Part shown: piece by piece, positions 1 through 11,000 of the stretch
How the letters are laid out: every line of letters starts with the position of its first letter
Numbering within the stretch: position 1 is the stretch's first letter
Origin: Rhodobacter sp.
Lineage (GTDB): Bacteria > Pseudomonadota > Alphaproteobacteria > Rhodobacterales > Rhodobacteraceae
DNA: 11,962 nt
Reading direction: 5' to 3'
Assembly: GCA_013824045.1 (NCBI GenBank)
Contig: PNND01000499.1
Span: 1-11,962 of the forward strand
Made by a program: the position numbers and the translations under genes
The notes under the pieces: generated by a model
Seen by the model: the letters and a program-made list of their open reading frames with translations, nothing else
The model's database searches: none
Told to the model about the DNA's origin: nothing

Positions 1-299
1 GCTTGCGCCAGCGGCGGGATGCGGTGGCGCAGGATGTAGCTGCCCGTCGCCAAACCGGCGAGGCGCAAAAGCGCCTCGGCCCGGTCGGGCGCAATACGGC
101 GCAGGGCAAGATGGACGGCGGCGGCCTCACCTTCGGGGATCATGCCCTTGGCCGGATCCGGCACAGAGACCGCCGCCAAGGCCATCACCGCATCGCGCTG
201 GCGGCGGCCTTCGACCTGATCCAGAACGTCGACCAGTTGGGTGATCGCGTTCGGCCCGATGCGCGCCTCTGGCAAGATGGGAAAGGCGGCGCCGTCCAT
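1..299 (-). CDS. bchJ: BchJ, V4R-domain bacteriochlorophyll biosynthesis protein (N-terminal part, cut by the window edge)
   Basis: The reading frame starts at the ATG whose first base is 299 on the minus strand and stays open for 99 codons to the edge. It begins MDGAAFPILPEARIGPNAIT and contains DQVEGRRQRDAV and ATGSYILRHRIP, which I recognise as the BchJ N-terminus. The start lies three bases after the bchE stop, and its ribosome-binding site (AAGAGGT) sits inside the last codons of bchE, so the two genes are almost certainly co-transcribed and translationally coupled. BchJ belongs to the 4-vinyl-reductase (V4R) family. It was first assigned as a divinyl-protochlorophyllide 8-vinyl reductase, but other enzymes now hold that role, and BchJ is better seen as an accessory protein affecting porphyrin flow. 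The V4R core itself lies outside the window. The identity is inferred from remembered family sequence and from position after bchE. Confidence 0.85.
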   Translation of the reverse strand, partial: MDGAAFPILPEARIGPNAITQLVDVLDQVEGRRQRDAVMALAAVSVPDPAKGMIPEGEAAAVHLALRRIAPDRAEALLRLAGLATGSYILRHRIPPLAQ

Positions 300-302
300 G
301 CG

Positions 303-1961
303 TCAGACCTCTTGCTCCATCTGCGCCTTGCTGCCGCCGCAGGCGGACACCTCGACGGGCATCCGGAAAGCGCTCCGCTCTTGCGCCCGGTCGGCCATCT
401 GCGCCTTGACGGCGGCGCGGCGTTCGGCGGCCTTGGCGGCACGGTCGGCGCTCGCCTCCCAATCGGCCATCTGGGCATCGGCGATCTTGCGGGTCTCATC
501 AAAGTGGAAATCGACCTTGCCCTTGGTCTGCGGCCCCCAATAGCCGGCCTTGCCCAGATCATAGAAGGTGCGCCCCACCCCGGCCTTGAGGAAGGCCTTC
601 AGACACCCCAGCAGATAGCGCCGCCGGAAGCCCGTTCCGCGCCACGGATAGTGGAACAGGGCCTTGCGCATATAGAAGCGGCGATAGTTTTTCATCACGC
701 CGTCCAGCAGTTCCCCGCGCGTGAGCGCCGCGGGCTTCATGATGGGCGTGACAAAGTTATATTTCGAATAATCAAAGACTTCGACCTGATCGCGGATTTC
801 CTGGAACAAGGGCGTAAAGGGCCAAGGCGTATACATCGCCCAGTTGGCCAGATCCGGCTGCCAATCCCAAGCCATCTGGAAGGTTTCCTCCAGCGTCTCC
901 TTGGTTTCATTGTCGAGGCCCACGATGAACTGGGCTTCCACAAAGATGTCGGCCTCGCGCAGAAGGCGGATCGCTTCTTTGTTTTCGGCGACGGTGGTTT
1001 CCTTGTTGAACATGTCCAGCTTCAACTGAGCCGCAGCCTCTGTCCCAAGGCTGACATGAACCAGCCCGGCTTCGCGGTAGAATTTCAACAGGTCGCGGTC
1101 ACGATAGATATCGGTGACGCGGGTGTTGATCCCCCATTTGATCCGCTTGTTCAGGCCACGGTCGATCAGTTCCTGACAGAATTCGACGAATTTCTTCTTG
1201 TTGATGGTGGGTTCCTCATCCGCGAGGATGAAGAAGCCGACGCCGTGATCGTTCACCAGACGCTCGATCTCATCCGCCACCTTTTTCGGGTCGCGCACGC
1301 GGTAATCGCGCCAGAATTTCCACTGGCTGCAGAAAGAACAGGTGAAGGGGCAGCCCCGCGCCATGTTGGGGATCGCGACCTTCACGCCGAGCGGAACGTA
1401 GATGTATTTGTCCCATTCCAGGATCGACCAGTCGGGATCGATGGCGTCGAGATCCTTCACCGTGCTGGCGGCAGGGGTGGTCACGATCTGATCGCCGTCA
1501 AGGAAGGCTATCCCCTTGATCCTGCGCCGTTCAGCCGGCCATTTGCCATCGCGCAGGGCTTCCATGAGGGCGGTCATGATCTCTTCGCCCTCGCCGCGCA
1601 CGATGACATCGATCCAGGGCGCTTCGTCCAGCACCTGACGGAACATGAAGGTGCCGTGGATGCCGCCCAACACGTGCAGGGCGTTTGGCGCAACCTCTTT
1701 CGCGATGCGCAGAACCTCCTCGGCCTCATAAATGGCGGGGGTGATTGCCGTCGTCCCGACGACATCGGGTTTCAGATCGATCAGACGCTTGCGCAATTCT
1801 TCAGGGCCGATGTGATGGGTCATCGCGTCGATGAAATGGATGTCGTCAAATCCCGCGCGGCGCAGGTGGCCGGTCAGATAGGCCACCCAAGCGGGCGGCC
1901 AATTGCCGGCAATTTCTGCCCCGCCGGAGTGGTAATTCGGGTGGATAAAGACGATCCGCAT
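303..1961 (-). CDS. bchE: BchE, anaerobic Mg-protoporphyrin IX monomethyl ester oxidative cyclase
   Basis: BchE closes the isocyclic ring E of Mg-protoporphyrin IX monomethyl ester using water-derived oxygen, without O2. It is a cytoplasmic enzyme needing cobalamin, SAM and a [4Fe-4S] cluster. The 552-residue protein opens with [20 protein letters not shown], typical of BchE. An N-terminal B12-binding-like Rossmann domain covers about residues 1-140. A radical-SAM domain follows, with the CxxxCxxC cluster motif at C204, C208 and C211 ([12 protein letters not shown]). The last ~50 residues are alanine- and charge-rich, look low-complexity, and are probably a variable tail. I chose ATG 1961 over the in-frame GTG at 1964 because AGGAGG lies 5 nt before the ATG but only 2 nt before the GTG. 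It is followed three bases later by bchJ. Upstream lie a PpsR box and an FNR-like palindrome, consistent with induction at low oxygen. No frameshift is seen. Confidence 0.97.
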   Translation of the reverse strand: MRIVFIHPNYHSGGAEIAGNWPPAWVAYLTGHLRRAGFDDIHFIDAMTHHIGPEELRKRLIDLKPDVVGTTAITPAIYEAEEVLRIAKEVAPNALHVLGGIHGTFMFRQVLDEAPWIDVIVRGEGEEIMTALMEALRDGKWPAERRRIKGIAFLDGDQIVTTPAASTVKDLDAIDPDWSILEWDKYIYVPLGVKVAIPNMARGCPFTCSFCSQWKFWRDYRVRDPKKVADEIERLVNDHGVGFFILADEEPTINKKKFVEFCQELIDRGLNKRIKWGINTRVTDIYRDRDLLKFYREAGLVHVSLGTEAAAQLKLDMFNKETTVAENKEAIRLLREADIFVEAQFIVGLDNETKETLEETFQMAWDWQPDLANWAMYTPWPFTPLFQEIRDQVEVFDYSKYNFVTPIMKPAALTRGELLDGVMKNYRRFYMRKALFHYPWRGTGFRRRYLLGCLKAFLKAGVGRTFYDLGKAGYWGPQTKGKVDFHFDETRKIADAQMADWEASADRAAKAAERRAAVKAQMADRAQERSAFRMPVEVSACGGSKAQMEQEV

Positions 1962-1966
1962 CACGG

Positions 1967-1972
1967 CCTCCT
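1967..1972 (-). promoter_or_regulatory. Ribosome-binding site that sets the bchE start
   Basis: The minus strand reads AGGAGG here, followed by CCGTG and then ATG. Spacing to the ATG at 1961 is 5 nt and to the GTG at 1964 only 2 nt, so the second codon of the longest frame is the likely start. Confidence 0.85.
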
Positions 1973-1978
1973 GATCAG

Positions 1979-1996
1979 TGTAAATCAGGGTTGACA
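1979..1996. promoter_or_regulatory. PpsR/CrtJ operator upstream of bchE
   Basis: The sequence TGTAAATCAGGGTTGACA matches the PpsR/CrtJ consensus TGT-N12-ACA exactly. It lies 17 nt before the bchE ATG. On the minus strand its end overlaps TACACT (1982 to 1977), a fair -10 hexamer, so bound repressor would cover the promoter. I see no good -35 at the matching distance, which fits a promoter that needs an activator. The consensus is established; binding here is inferred. Confidence 0.82.
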
Positions 1997-2015
1997 GTTT
2001 TGGCGCGCCGAAACC

Positions 2016-2029
2016 TTGACGTATGTCAA
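2016..2029. promoter_or_regulatory. CRP/FNR-family (FnrL/FixK-like) palindrome upstream of bchE
   Basis: TTGACGTATGTCAA has perfect 5-base arms (TTGAC/GTCAA) around four bases and fits the relaxed FNR/FixK pattern TTGA-N6-TCAA. It differs from the strict FNR consensus TTGAT-N4-ATCAA only at the two inner arm bases, so an FNR-family relative such as FnrL, DNR/NnrR or FixK could be the binder. Its centre is about 61 bp upstream of the bchE ATG and it lies 19 nt beyond the PpsR box. Activation of bchE by FnrL is known in Rhodobacter as I recall. Use of this site is inferred. Confidence 0.7.
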
Positions 2030-2066
2030 ATCACGCAGATGGCATTGTGATTATGCGGAATAAATG

Positions 2067-2104
2067 GGGGCGACTTGCGCCCCGACGTAGATCAAATCTG
2101 CGTC
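2067..2104 (-). terminator. Two adjacent hairpins after ppsR, probable termination or processing region
   Basis: Reading the minus strand from the ppsR stop, the first hairpin (2104-2084) has arms GACGCAGAT and ATCTACGTC, nine pairs with one mismatch and a TTG loop. The second follows with no gap (2083-2067): GGGGCG, loop CAAGT, CGCCCC, a perfect six-pair stem. It is followed by CATTTATTCC, which is T-rich but not a clean T run. This could end the ppaA-ppsR transcript before bchE, or only weaken or process it. The structures are seen directly; the function is inferred. Confidence 0.5.
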
Positions 2105-2138
2105 GATCTAGGATCTGCCGACGCCGAAATTGACGGCT

Positions 2139-3554
2139 TTATTCCCCGTCTTTGTTCAGCAGCCCATATTTGCGCAGCTTCACATAGAGCGACTGTCGGC
2201 TGAGGCTGAGCATTTCTGCAGCGGCCACCCGGTTGTTGCGGGTAAGCTCCAGCGCGGTTTCGATGCACATCTTTTCGATCACGTCGGTCGTTTCCGACAC
2301 GATATCCTTGAGCGTGCTGGACCCCACCAGTTCCATCACATTGCGCACGCCGTCATCTGGCTGACCAAAGGCCGGGCGGCGCAGGGTTTCCACGCGGCTC
2401 GCATCGCGCACCACAAGCACCAGCACGGGGCTGGGCCGATCATTCAGCCAAGTGGCAGAGATTTCCACGGCGATCTGGCCCATGAAATCAGTGGTCAAGC
2501 GCGTGGCATAAAGCCGAAGCTGGCCCGTGCGTTTGACATTGTCGAGCAGCACACGCAGGTCAACCGCGCCACGCGCAAGGAAATCGGTCAGCGACCTGCC
2601 CCGTACGGCGGCGATATTGGCGGTATCGGTCAGGTTGAGAAAGGCCTCGTTGGCAGCGCGGATGTTGCCATCGGCATCGGCAAAAACGATCCCGTCCACG
2701 CCTTCGTGATAAAGCCGGGCCAGATTGTCGCCCAGTTCATCGCCCCCCACCGCGCCGCGTTCATTCGTATCAAGCTGGCACAAAAGGATGCGTTCACCAG
2801 CCGCACGAAACACGGTGGGGGTGACAAACATGCGTTTCTGCGACCGCCGCGCGGTCAGCTCGATGGGCACAGAGGTTTCCGCAACGGCAAGATTTGCGAG
2901 GCTTTCCAGAAACTCGCCGCGACGACGCCCTTCGAACTCCTGCGCAACGGCGGTGCCGATCAGATCGGCGCGTACGCCGCCCAGAAGCAATGCCGCAGCC
3001 GGGTTGATATCGGTGATCCGCCCTGAGGACATGGACACCATCAGCACCGGATCGCGCGATACTTCCATCAACACACGATAGCGCGTGTCCATCTCGCGCT
3101 GGGTCTCATAGTCCCGCTCAAGGGCCAGTTGCGCCTGCACCAGTTGCTGCTGCACCTCGGCAATCGGGCGCAGGTCACGGCCCATCATAAGGATGGACTC
3201 GTCTGATCCGATCCTGTGCAGCGAATAGCGGACCGGGAATTCCCAGTTCGCCTCATCCACATGGTTCAGTTCCACCGCGGTGGCACCATGGCGGGCGCCT
3301 TGCATATCATTCAGCCGCGCTTCCAGCTTGCGCAGGCTTTCGGCCGTCAGCACATCGCGAAGCTGGCTTCCCTCCCAATCGGTGAGTTGGCCGAAGCTGC
3401 GATGTTGCGGATTCACGATCACGGAAATGATCCGCCGCGACGGGGCGATCAACAACGCAAGGTCTGACGCGGTCGCGATGATCTCGCTCAGGAGATCGGG
3501 CGCGATCAGCGGCAACTTCCCGCCATTGAGCAAATGTCTACCGTCCGTCGTCAC
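2139..3554 (-). CDS. ppsR: PpsR (CrtJ), PAS-domain redox-responsive repressor of photosynthesis genes
   Basis: PpsR binds TGT-N12-ACA sites and represses bch, crt and puc genes under oxidising or high-light conditions. It is 471 residues, close to the usual ~465. Segments such as GGKLPLIAPDLLSEIIATAS and RSFGQLTDWEG match the family N-terminus. A glutamine-rich helical linker lies at about 131-155, followed by PAS domains at about 160-260 and 275-385. A FIS-type helix-turn-helix ends the protein (about 430-463, AAAEMLSLSRQSLYVKLRKY). There are exactly two cysteines, C259 and C430, placed like the redox-active pair of Rhodobacter PpsR; C430 is at the edge of the DNA-binding helices. The start is a GTG at 3554 preceded by GGAAAG, a modest ribosome-binding site. 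No ATG lies nearby, so the exact start is less certain than the identity. It is 52 nt downstream of ppaA in the same direction and likely shares its transcript. Confidence 0.96.
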   Translation of the reverse strand: MTTDGRHLLNGGKLPLIAPDLLSEIIATASDLALLIAPSRRIISVIVNPQHRSFGQLTDWEGSQLRDVLTAESLRKLEARLNDMQGARHGATAVELNHVDEANWEFPVRYSLHRIGSDESILMMGRDLRPIAEVQQQLVQAQLALERDYETQREMDTRYRVLMEVSRDPVLMVSMSSGRITDINPAAALLLGGVRADLIGTAVAQEFEGRRRGEFLESLANLAVAETSVPIELTARRSQKRMFVTPTVFRAAGERILLCQLDTNERGAVGGDELGDNLARLYHEGVDGIVFADADGNIRAANEAFLNLTDTANIAAVRGRSLTDFLARGAVDLRVLLDNVKRTGQLRLYATRLTTDFMGQIAVEISATWLNDRPSPVLVLVVRDASRVETLRRPAFGQPDDGVRNVMELVGSSTLKDIVSETTDVIEKMCIETALELTRNNRVAAAEMLSLSRQSLYVKLRKYGLLNKDGE

Positions 3555-3606
3555 ACTCTTTCCGATCCCGAGCCCTGCCCCGCTGGAGCAATGGTCTCGT
3601 CAGGGG

Positions 3607-4398
3607 TTAACTCAGTTCCAAGACGGGCGACCGACCGACAGAAATTCCAAGTGCTCCGAGAGCATGAGAAATATCGTTTGTCACCACATCGGCACCTGTC
3701 AACCGCAGTACATCTTCGGCATCGTCAAGGATGGCACCACCGATTGCCACCATCAATCTGCCCTTAGTGGCATCTTTAAGCGATTTTATAAGCTTACGGC
3801 AAGTTTCAAGCCTGCTTTTGCAGGTTACGGATATCATCGCCCCATCGAATGAGCGATCTGCGACAAAATTCGACAATTGCGAAAGATCGGGCGCGATCTG
3901 CAGGGAAACCGACACCCCCATCCGACGCAAACGCCCTGCGAGCACCATGGTTCCCAGCGTGTGCTGTTCACCTTGCGGCAAGAGGACAAGAACGGTCGGT
4001 CCGTCGGTCTGCCCCAAGGCATCTGCCGACCAAGCGGCACCTAGTTCCCGCAGGATCGCCTGAAGGCGTGCAACACCCATGGTGACCCCGGCAAAGCTGA
4101 GCCGATCATCTTCCCAAGCCGTGCCGAGGCGCCGCGCCACTTCGGGGATGTAGTGATCCGCCATGGCCGAGGCCGAGATTCGGGCGCGCTTGAATTCCGG
4201 CTTGATATCGTCCAGCGCGTTCAGGTTGGCCGTCGTTACCGCATCGAACAGGCGTTGCAGCAGGATCTCGCGCAGACCTGCCTCATCCGCGCCATCGCGC
4301 GCGACCAGCTTGGCAACGACCTGAACGGCGAACTTCGTCACGCCGCATACCGGGCTTGCCGCCTCCTGCGCCGACCCGCGATGCGTTTCATGGTACAT
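3607..4398 (-). CDS. ppaA: PpaA/AerR, cobalamin-binding antirepressor of PpsR
   Basis: AerR/PpaA binds a B12 cofactor and counteracts PpsR/CrtJ, linking light and vitamin B12 to pigment gene expression. The 263-residue protein has an N-terminal helical part (about 20-115) with the W-E-D-D-R-L-S-F motif at about 95-102. A B12-binding Rossmann-like domain follows (about 135-250). The QGEQHTLG motif puts the expected axial histidine at H146, equivalent to the cobalamin ligand known in Rhodobacter capsulatus AerR (His145, as I recall). I chose ATG 4398 because GGAG lies 6 nt before it; the TTG at 4410 overlaps that site and cannot use it. R. capsulatus AerR is known to occur in long and short forms; here the first internal ATG is at residue 79. 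It is transcribed toward ppsR, away from bchF, from a region holding PpsR boxes. Confidence 0.93.
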   Translation of the reverse strand: MYHETHRGSAQEAASPVCGVTKFAVQVVAKLVARDGADEAGLREILLQRLFDAVTTANLNALDDIKPEFKRARISASAMADHYIPEVARRLGTAWEDDRLSFAGVTMGVARLQAILRELGAAWSADALGQTDGPTVLVLLPQGEQHTLGTMVLAGRLRRMGVSVSLQIAPDLSQLSNFVADRSFDGAMISVTCKSRLETCRKLIKSLKDATKGRLMVAIGGAILDDAEDVLRLTGADVVTNDISHALGALGISVGRSPVLELS

Positions 4399-4404
4399 AT
4401 CCGG

Positions 4405-4408
4405 CTCC
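4405..4408 (-). promoter_or_regulatory. Ribosome-binding site that sets the ppaA start
   Basis: The minus strand reads GGAG followed by CCGGAT and the ATG at 4398, a 6-nt spacing. The upstream in-frame TTG (4410-4408) shares a base with this GGAG, which excludes it as the start. Confidence 0.75.
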
Positions 4409-4469
4409 AAAGGCCCGACAGGCCGCCGCTGGAAGGGCAGATTGCCCCCCGCGAAAACATTACGTTTCC

Positions 4470-4498
4470 AATGTCGGCCTTTGATTTCGGATTGTCAA
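4470..4498 (-). promoter_or_regulatory. Candidate sigma-70-type promoter of ppaA-ppsR
   Basis: The minus strand has a perfect TTGACA (4498 to 4493), a 17-base spacer and GACATT (4475 to 4470), a poor -10 matching TATAAT at three positions. Transcription would begin near 4463, giving a leader of about 65 nt. The -35 hexamer is one arm of the PpsR box at 4493-4510, so PpsR binding would block it. The hexamers are seen; promoter activity is inferred. Confidence 0.5.
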
Positions 4499-4510
4499 AG
4501 CAAATTGACA
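4493..4510. promoter_or_regulatory. PpsR/CrtJ operator 1 in the ppaA-bchF region
   Basis: TGTCAAAGCAAATTGACA is a perfect TGT-N12-ACA site whose arms extend to six bases (TGTCAA/TTGACA). It lies about 95 nt upstream of the ppaA ATG and contains the ppaA-directed TTGACA. Its centre is 143 bp from operator 2, so the pair could bind PpsR cooperatively. Confidence 0.87.
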
Positions 4511-4537
4511 CATTCGGCAGAAAGAAAAATTTCCTTC

Positions 4538-4551
4538 CTGATCGAGATCAG
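4538..4551. promoter_or_regulatory. FNR-like palindrome between ppaA and bchF
   Basis: CTGATCGAGATCAG has perfect six-base arms (CTGATC/GATCAG) around GA. It matches the FNR consensus TTGAT-N4-ATCAA except for the two outermost bases, which are C and G instead of T and A. It lies between the two PpsR boxes. The palindrome is real, but the missing outer bases make FnrL binding uncertain. Confidence 0.45.
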
Positions 4552-4581
4552 TGTTTGGAGGAAAATGCCAATAAAATAAGC

Positions 4582-4587
4582 TATACT
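4582..4587 (+). promoter_or_regulatory. Possible alternative -10 element for bchF
   Basis: TATACT in an AT-rich stretch resembles a -10 hexamer at five of six positions. No good -35 sits 16-18 nt upstream, though the FNR-like palindrome is nearby. If used, transcription would start near 4594 and the second PpsR box would lie downstream of it. Weak evidence. Confidence 0.25.
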
Positions 4588-4635
4588 TCACCCACCAACC
4601 CGGCACGCAAGCAAAGCTGACACCCCCGCAAAATG

Positions 4636-4653
4636 TGTAAGTTTTGGTTGACA
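4636..4653. promoter_or_regulatory. PpsR/CrtJ operator 2, upstream of bchF
   Basis: TGTAAGTTTTGGTTGACA is an exact TGT-N12-ACA match. It ends 59 nt before the bchF ATG, and its right arm supplies the TTGACA of the candidate bchF promoter. This is the expected position for PpsR repression of the bchFNBHL operon. Confidence 0.87.
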
Positions 4654-4675
4654 CTTCTGCCCCCGTCGCTAACCT
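4648..4675 (+). promoter_or_regulatory. Candidate sigma-70-type promoter of the bchFNBHL operon
   Basis: A perfect -35 TTGACA (4648-4653) is followed after 16 bases by TAACCT (4670-4675), a weak -10. The start of transcription would be near 4682, leaving a leader of about 30 nt. The -35 lies within PpsR operator 2. The elements are seen; activity is inferred. Confidence 0.5.
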
Positions 4676-4712
4676 TCAAAGAGCGAGGAGCCGAAAGGAG
4701 AGGCGTCTGCCG

Positions 4713-8062
<3,350 letters not shown>

Positions 8063-8073
<11 letters not shown>

Positions 8074-11000
8074 ACGCTATACATCGCCGGAAGAGATGAC
8101 TGCGCCCGTCAAGGGCGATGGGGTCTACCGTTTCGTGATCGTCACGCTTGACGCGCACGCGGCCGGCCCTGCAGCCCGTGTTGCCCCTGCCCTTGTGAAG
8201 GATTTCCCCGGCATTCAGGTCACGGTCCATGCCGCTGCGGAATGGGCCGAAAACCCGGCGGCACTGGCGCGGGCCAAGGCCGATGTGCGGGCGGCGGATT
8301 TCGTCGTGGCGAACCTTCTGTTCATTGAAGAGCACATCACCGCCATCATCGATGACCTTCGCTTTGCGCGGGAAAACGCGGATGCCTTTGTGGGCGTGAT
8401 CGCCGATCCGGCGGTGGTGAAGCTGACGAAGATGGGCGACCTGGACATGTCCAAGCCCGCCTCGGCCGCGATGCAGCTGTTAAAGAAATTGCGCGGATCA
8501 GGGCCGCCTTCGGGTGGTTCGGGCGAAAAGCAGATGAAGATGCTGCGCCGCCTGCCCAAGATCCTGCGCTTCCTGCCCGGCAAGGCGCAGGACCTGCGCG
8601 CCTGGTTTCTGTCGATGCAATACTGGCTGGGCGGGTCCGACGACAATATCGAACAGATGATCTGTTATCTGGTGTCTCGTTACTCGGCCAACCGCGACTG
8701 GAAAGCGGTTTCGGCCAAACCCCCGGTCGACTATCCGGATGTGGGCCTGTACCACCCGGATCTGAAAACGCGCATCACCACGAATCCGGCGGACCTCCCC
8801 CGCCCCGAGGGTGCGACGGCGACCGTGGGGCTTCTGATGCTGCGGTCTTATGTTCTTGCGTCGGACACGGCCCATTATGACACGGTCATCCGGGCGTTTG
8901 AGGCCAAGGGGATTGCCGTGCGCGCCGCCTTTGCGGGTGGGCTCGACGGGCGGCCTGCGATTGACGCCTATTTCAAGGGCCAGATCGACACGATGGTGTC
9001 GCTGACCGGGTTCAGCCTTGTGGGTGGCCCGGCTTATAACGACAGCCCCGCCGCCGTGGCCGCGCTTGAGGCGCTGGACGTGCCCTACATCGCGGCGCAT
9101 CCGTTGGAGTTTCAGACGCTGGGGCAATGGGGTGCGTCGGGTGGCGGGCTTGGCCCGGTGGAAACCACCATGCTGATCGCCTTGCCGGAGATCGACGGGG
9201 CAACCAATCCCACGGTCTTTGCCGGGCGGCACGATCTGAACGGCTGTTCCGGCTGCGCCAGAAACTGCCAACCCGCAAGCGCCGATGCGCTGACAACACG
9301 CGCCATGGCACCCTGCTTTGAACGGATCGCGGCGCTGGTCGACAAGACCGCGCGCCTTGCGCATCTGCGCCGGTCGGACGTTGCAAAGCGCAAGGTGGCC
9401 GTAATCCTGTACGGTTTCCCACCGAATGCCGGGGCTGCCGGGACGGCGGCCTATCTGGGTGTTTTTGAGAGCCTGTTCAACACGCTGCACGCCATGGCTG
9501 CCGAAGGCTATGACCTAACGCCCCCCGCCACGGTAGATGACCTGCGCGAGGCGGTGATGGGCGGATCGGCCCGGATGTATGGCCAACCGGCCAATGTGCA
9601 TTGCATCGTGCCTGCGGCAGAGATCGTGGCGCGGTCGCGCTGGCTGTCGGATGTGGAAAAGGCCTGGGGGCCGGCGCCCGGGCGTGCCCAGACGGATGGC
9701 CGTGGCGTGATGGTGCTGGGCCGCCAGTTCGGCAATGTCTTTGTCGGGCTGCAACCCGTGTTCGGCTATGAGGGCGACCCGATGCGGTTGCTGTTCGAAA
9801 AGGGCTTTGCGCCCACCCACGCCTTCACGACCTTTTACCGCTGGCTGCGCGAGGATTTCGGGGCGGATGCCCTGCTCCATTTCGGGATGCATGGCGCGCT
9901 GGAATTCATGCCGGGCAAGCAGGCCGGTGTGGGCGAAGGCTGCTGGCCGGACCGGTTGATCGGCAATCTGCCCAACATCTATCTCTATGCCTCGAACAAC
10001 CCGTCCGAGGCGACGCTGGCCAAGCGCCGTTCGAATGCGGTGACGATCACCCACCTCACGCCGCCCTTGGCACAGTCGGGTCTCTACAAGGGCCTTTTGG
10101 ACCTGAAGGATACGCTGACTCGCTGGCGGCAGGCCGAACCGGACAGCCCGGAACAGAACGATCTCATCCTGTTGATCCGCGAACAGGCGGCGCTGGTCGA
10201 TCTGGATGCCTCCGATCCTGCCCAGCTTTGGGTCAAGCTTCTGGAAACCGAAGGGGCGCTTATCCCCGATGGTCTGCACGTTCTGGGCCGCCCGATGGGC
10301 GGCAATGAGCGGCGCGATTACATCAACCTGATCGGGGCAACCGGGGCCGAGGCCGAGGCGCTGGATGCAAAGCTGAAAGAGCAGACCGAAATTCCGGCCC
10401 TGTTGCGCGCTCTGGGTGGCCATTTCATCAGCCCGGTTCCGGGCGGCGATCTGCTGCGCAGCACGGACGTGCTGCCCACCGGGCGCAACATCCATGCTTT
10501 TGATCCGTTCCGCATGCCCACCGCCTATGCTCTGCGCGATGGCGCGGCGCAGGCGCAGCGCCTGCTGGATACCCACCCCACCCTGCCGCGCACGGTGGCG
10601 CTGGTGCTGTGGGGGTCGGACAACATCAAATCCGATGGCGGCCCGCTGGCGCAGGCGCTGGCGCTGATGGGCACGCGCCCGCGCTTTGACCATTACGGTA
10701 GGCTCTGTGGTGCAGACCTGATCCCGCTGGCCGAACTTGGCCGCCCGCGCATCGATGTGGTGATGACGCTGTCGGGCATTTTCCGCGACCTGCTGCCCTT
10801 GCAGACCCGGATGTTGGCCGAAGCCGCATGGAAATGCGCCACGGCCGAGGATGAGCCGCTGGCGCAGAACTTTATCCGCGCCCATGCGCTGGCCTACGCC
10901 GATGAGATGGGCGTCGACATGGAAACCGCCAGCCTGCGCGTGTTCTCCAATGCCGAAGGGGCCTATGGGTCGAACGTCAACGTCCTTGTGGGCAGCAGCG

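Noticed and set aside
3..1994. A 663-codon plus-strand open frame covering the bchJ-bchE region
   Set aside because: It is antisense to bchE, which has clear family motifs and a strong ribosome-binding site. The frame is open only because of the GC-rich codon pattern of bchE, and its translation has no recognisable domain.
2130..3026. A plus-strand open frame of 298 codons opposite ppsR
   Set aside because: It lies antisense to the well-supported ppsR and shows no recognisable protein features.
3555..3606. Possible terminator in the ppaA-ppsR gap
   Set aside because: Only a five-pair stem with a long loop and no T run; the gap reads as an ordinary intra-operon spacer.
4514..4540. Imperfect inverted repeat (CAGAAAG ... 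CTTCCTG) in an AT-rich stretch between the PpsR boxes
   Set aside because: Short arms with a mismatch in biased sequence; likely chance and not linked to a known site.
4644..4712. Longer bchF reading from a TTG at 4644
   Set aside because: It would begin inside the PpsR operator and before the predicted transcription start. The ATG at 4713 has a proper ribosome-binding site and gives the usual family length.
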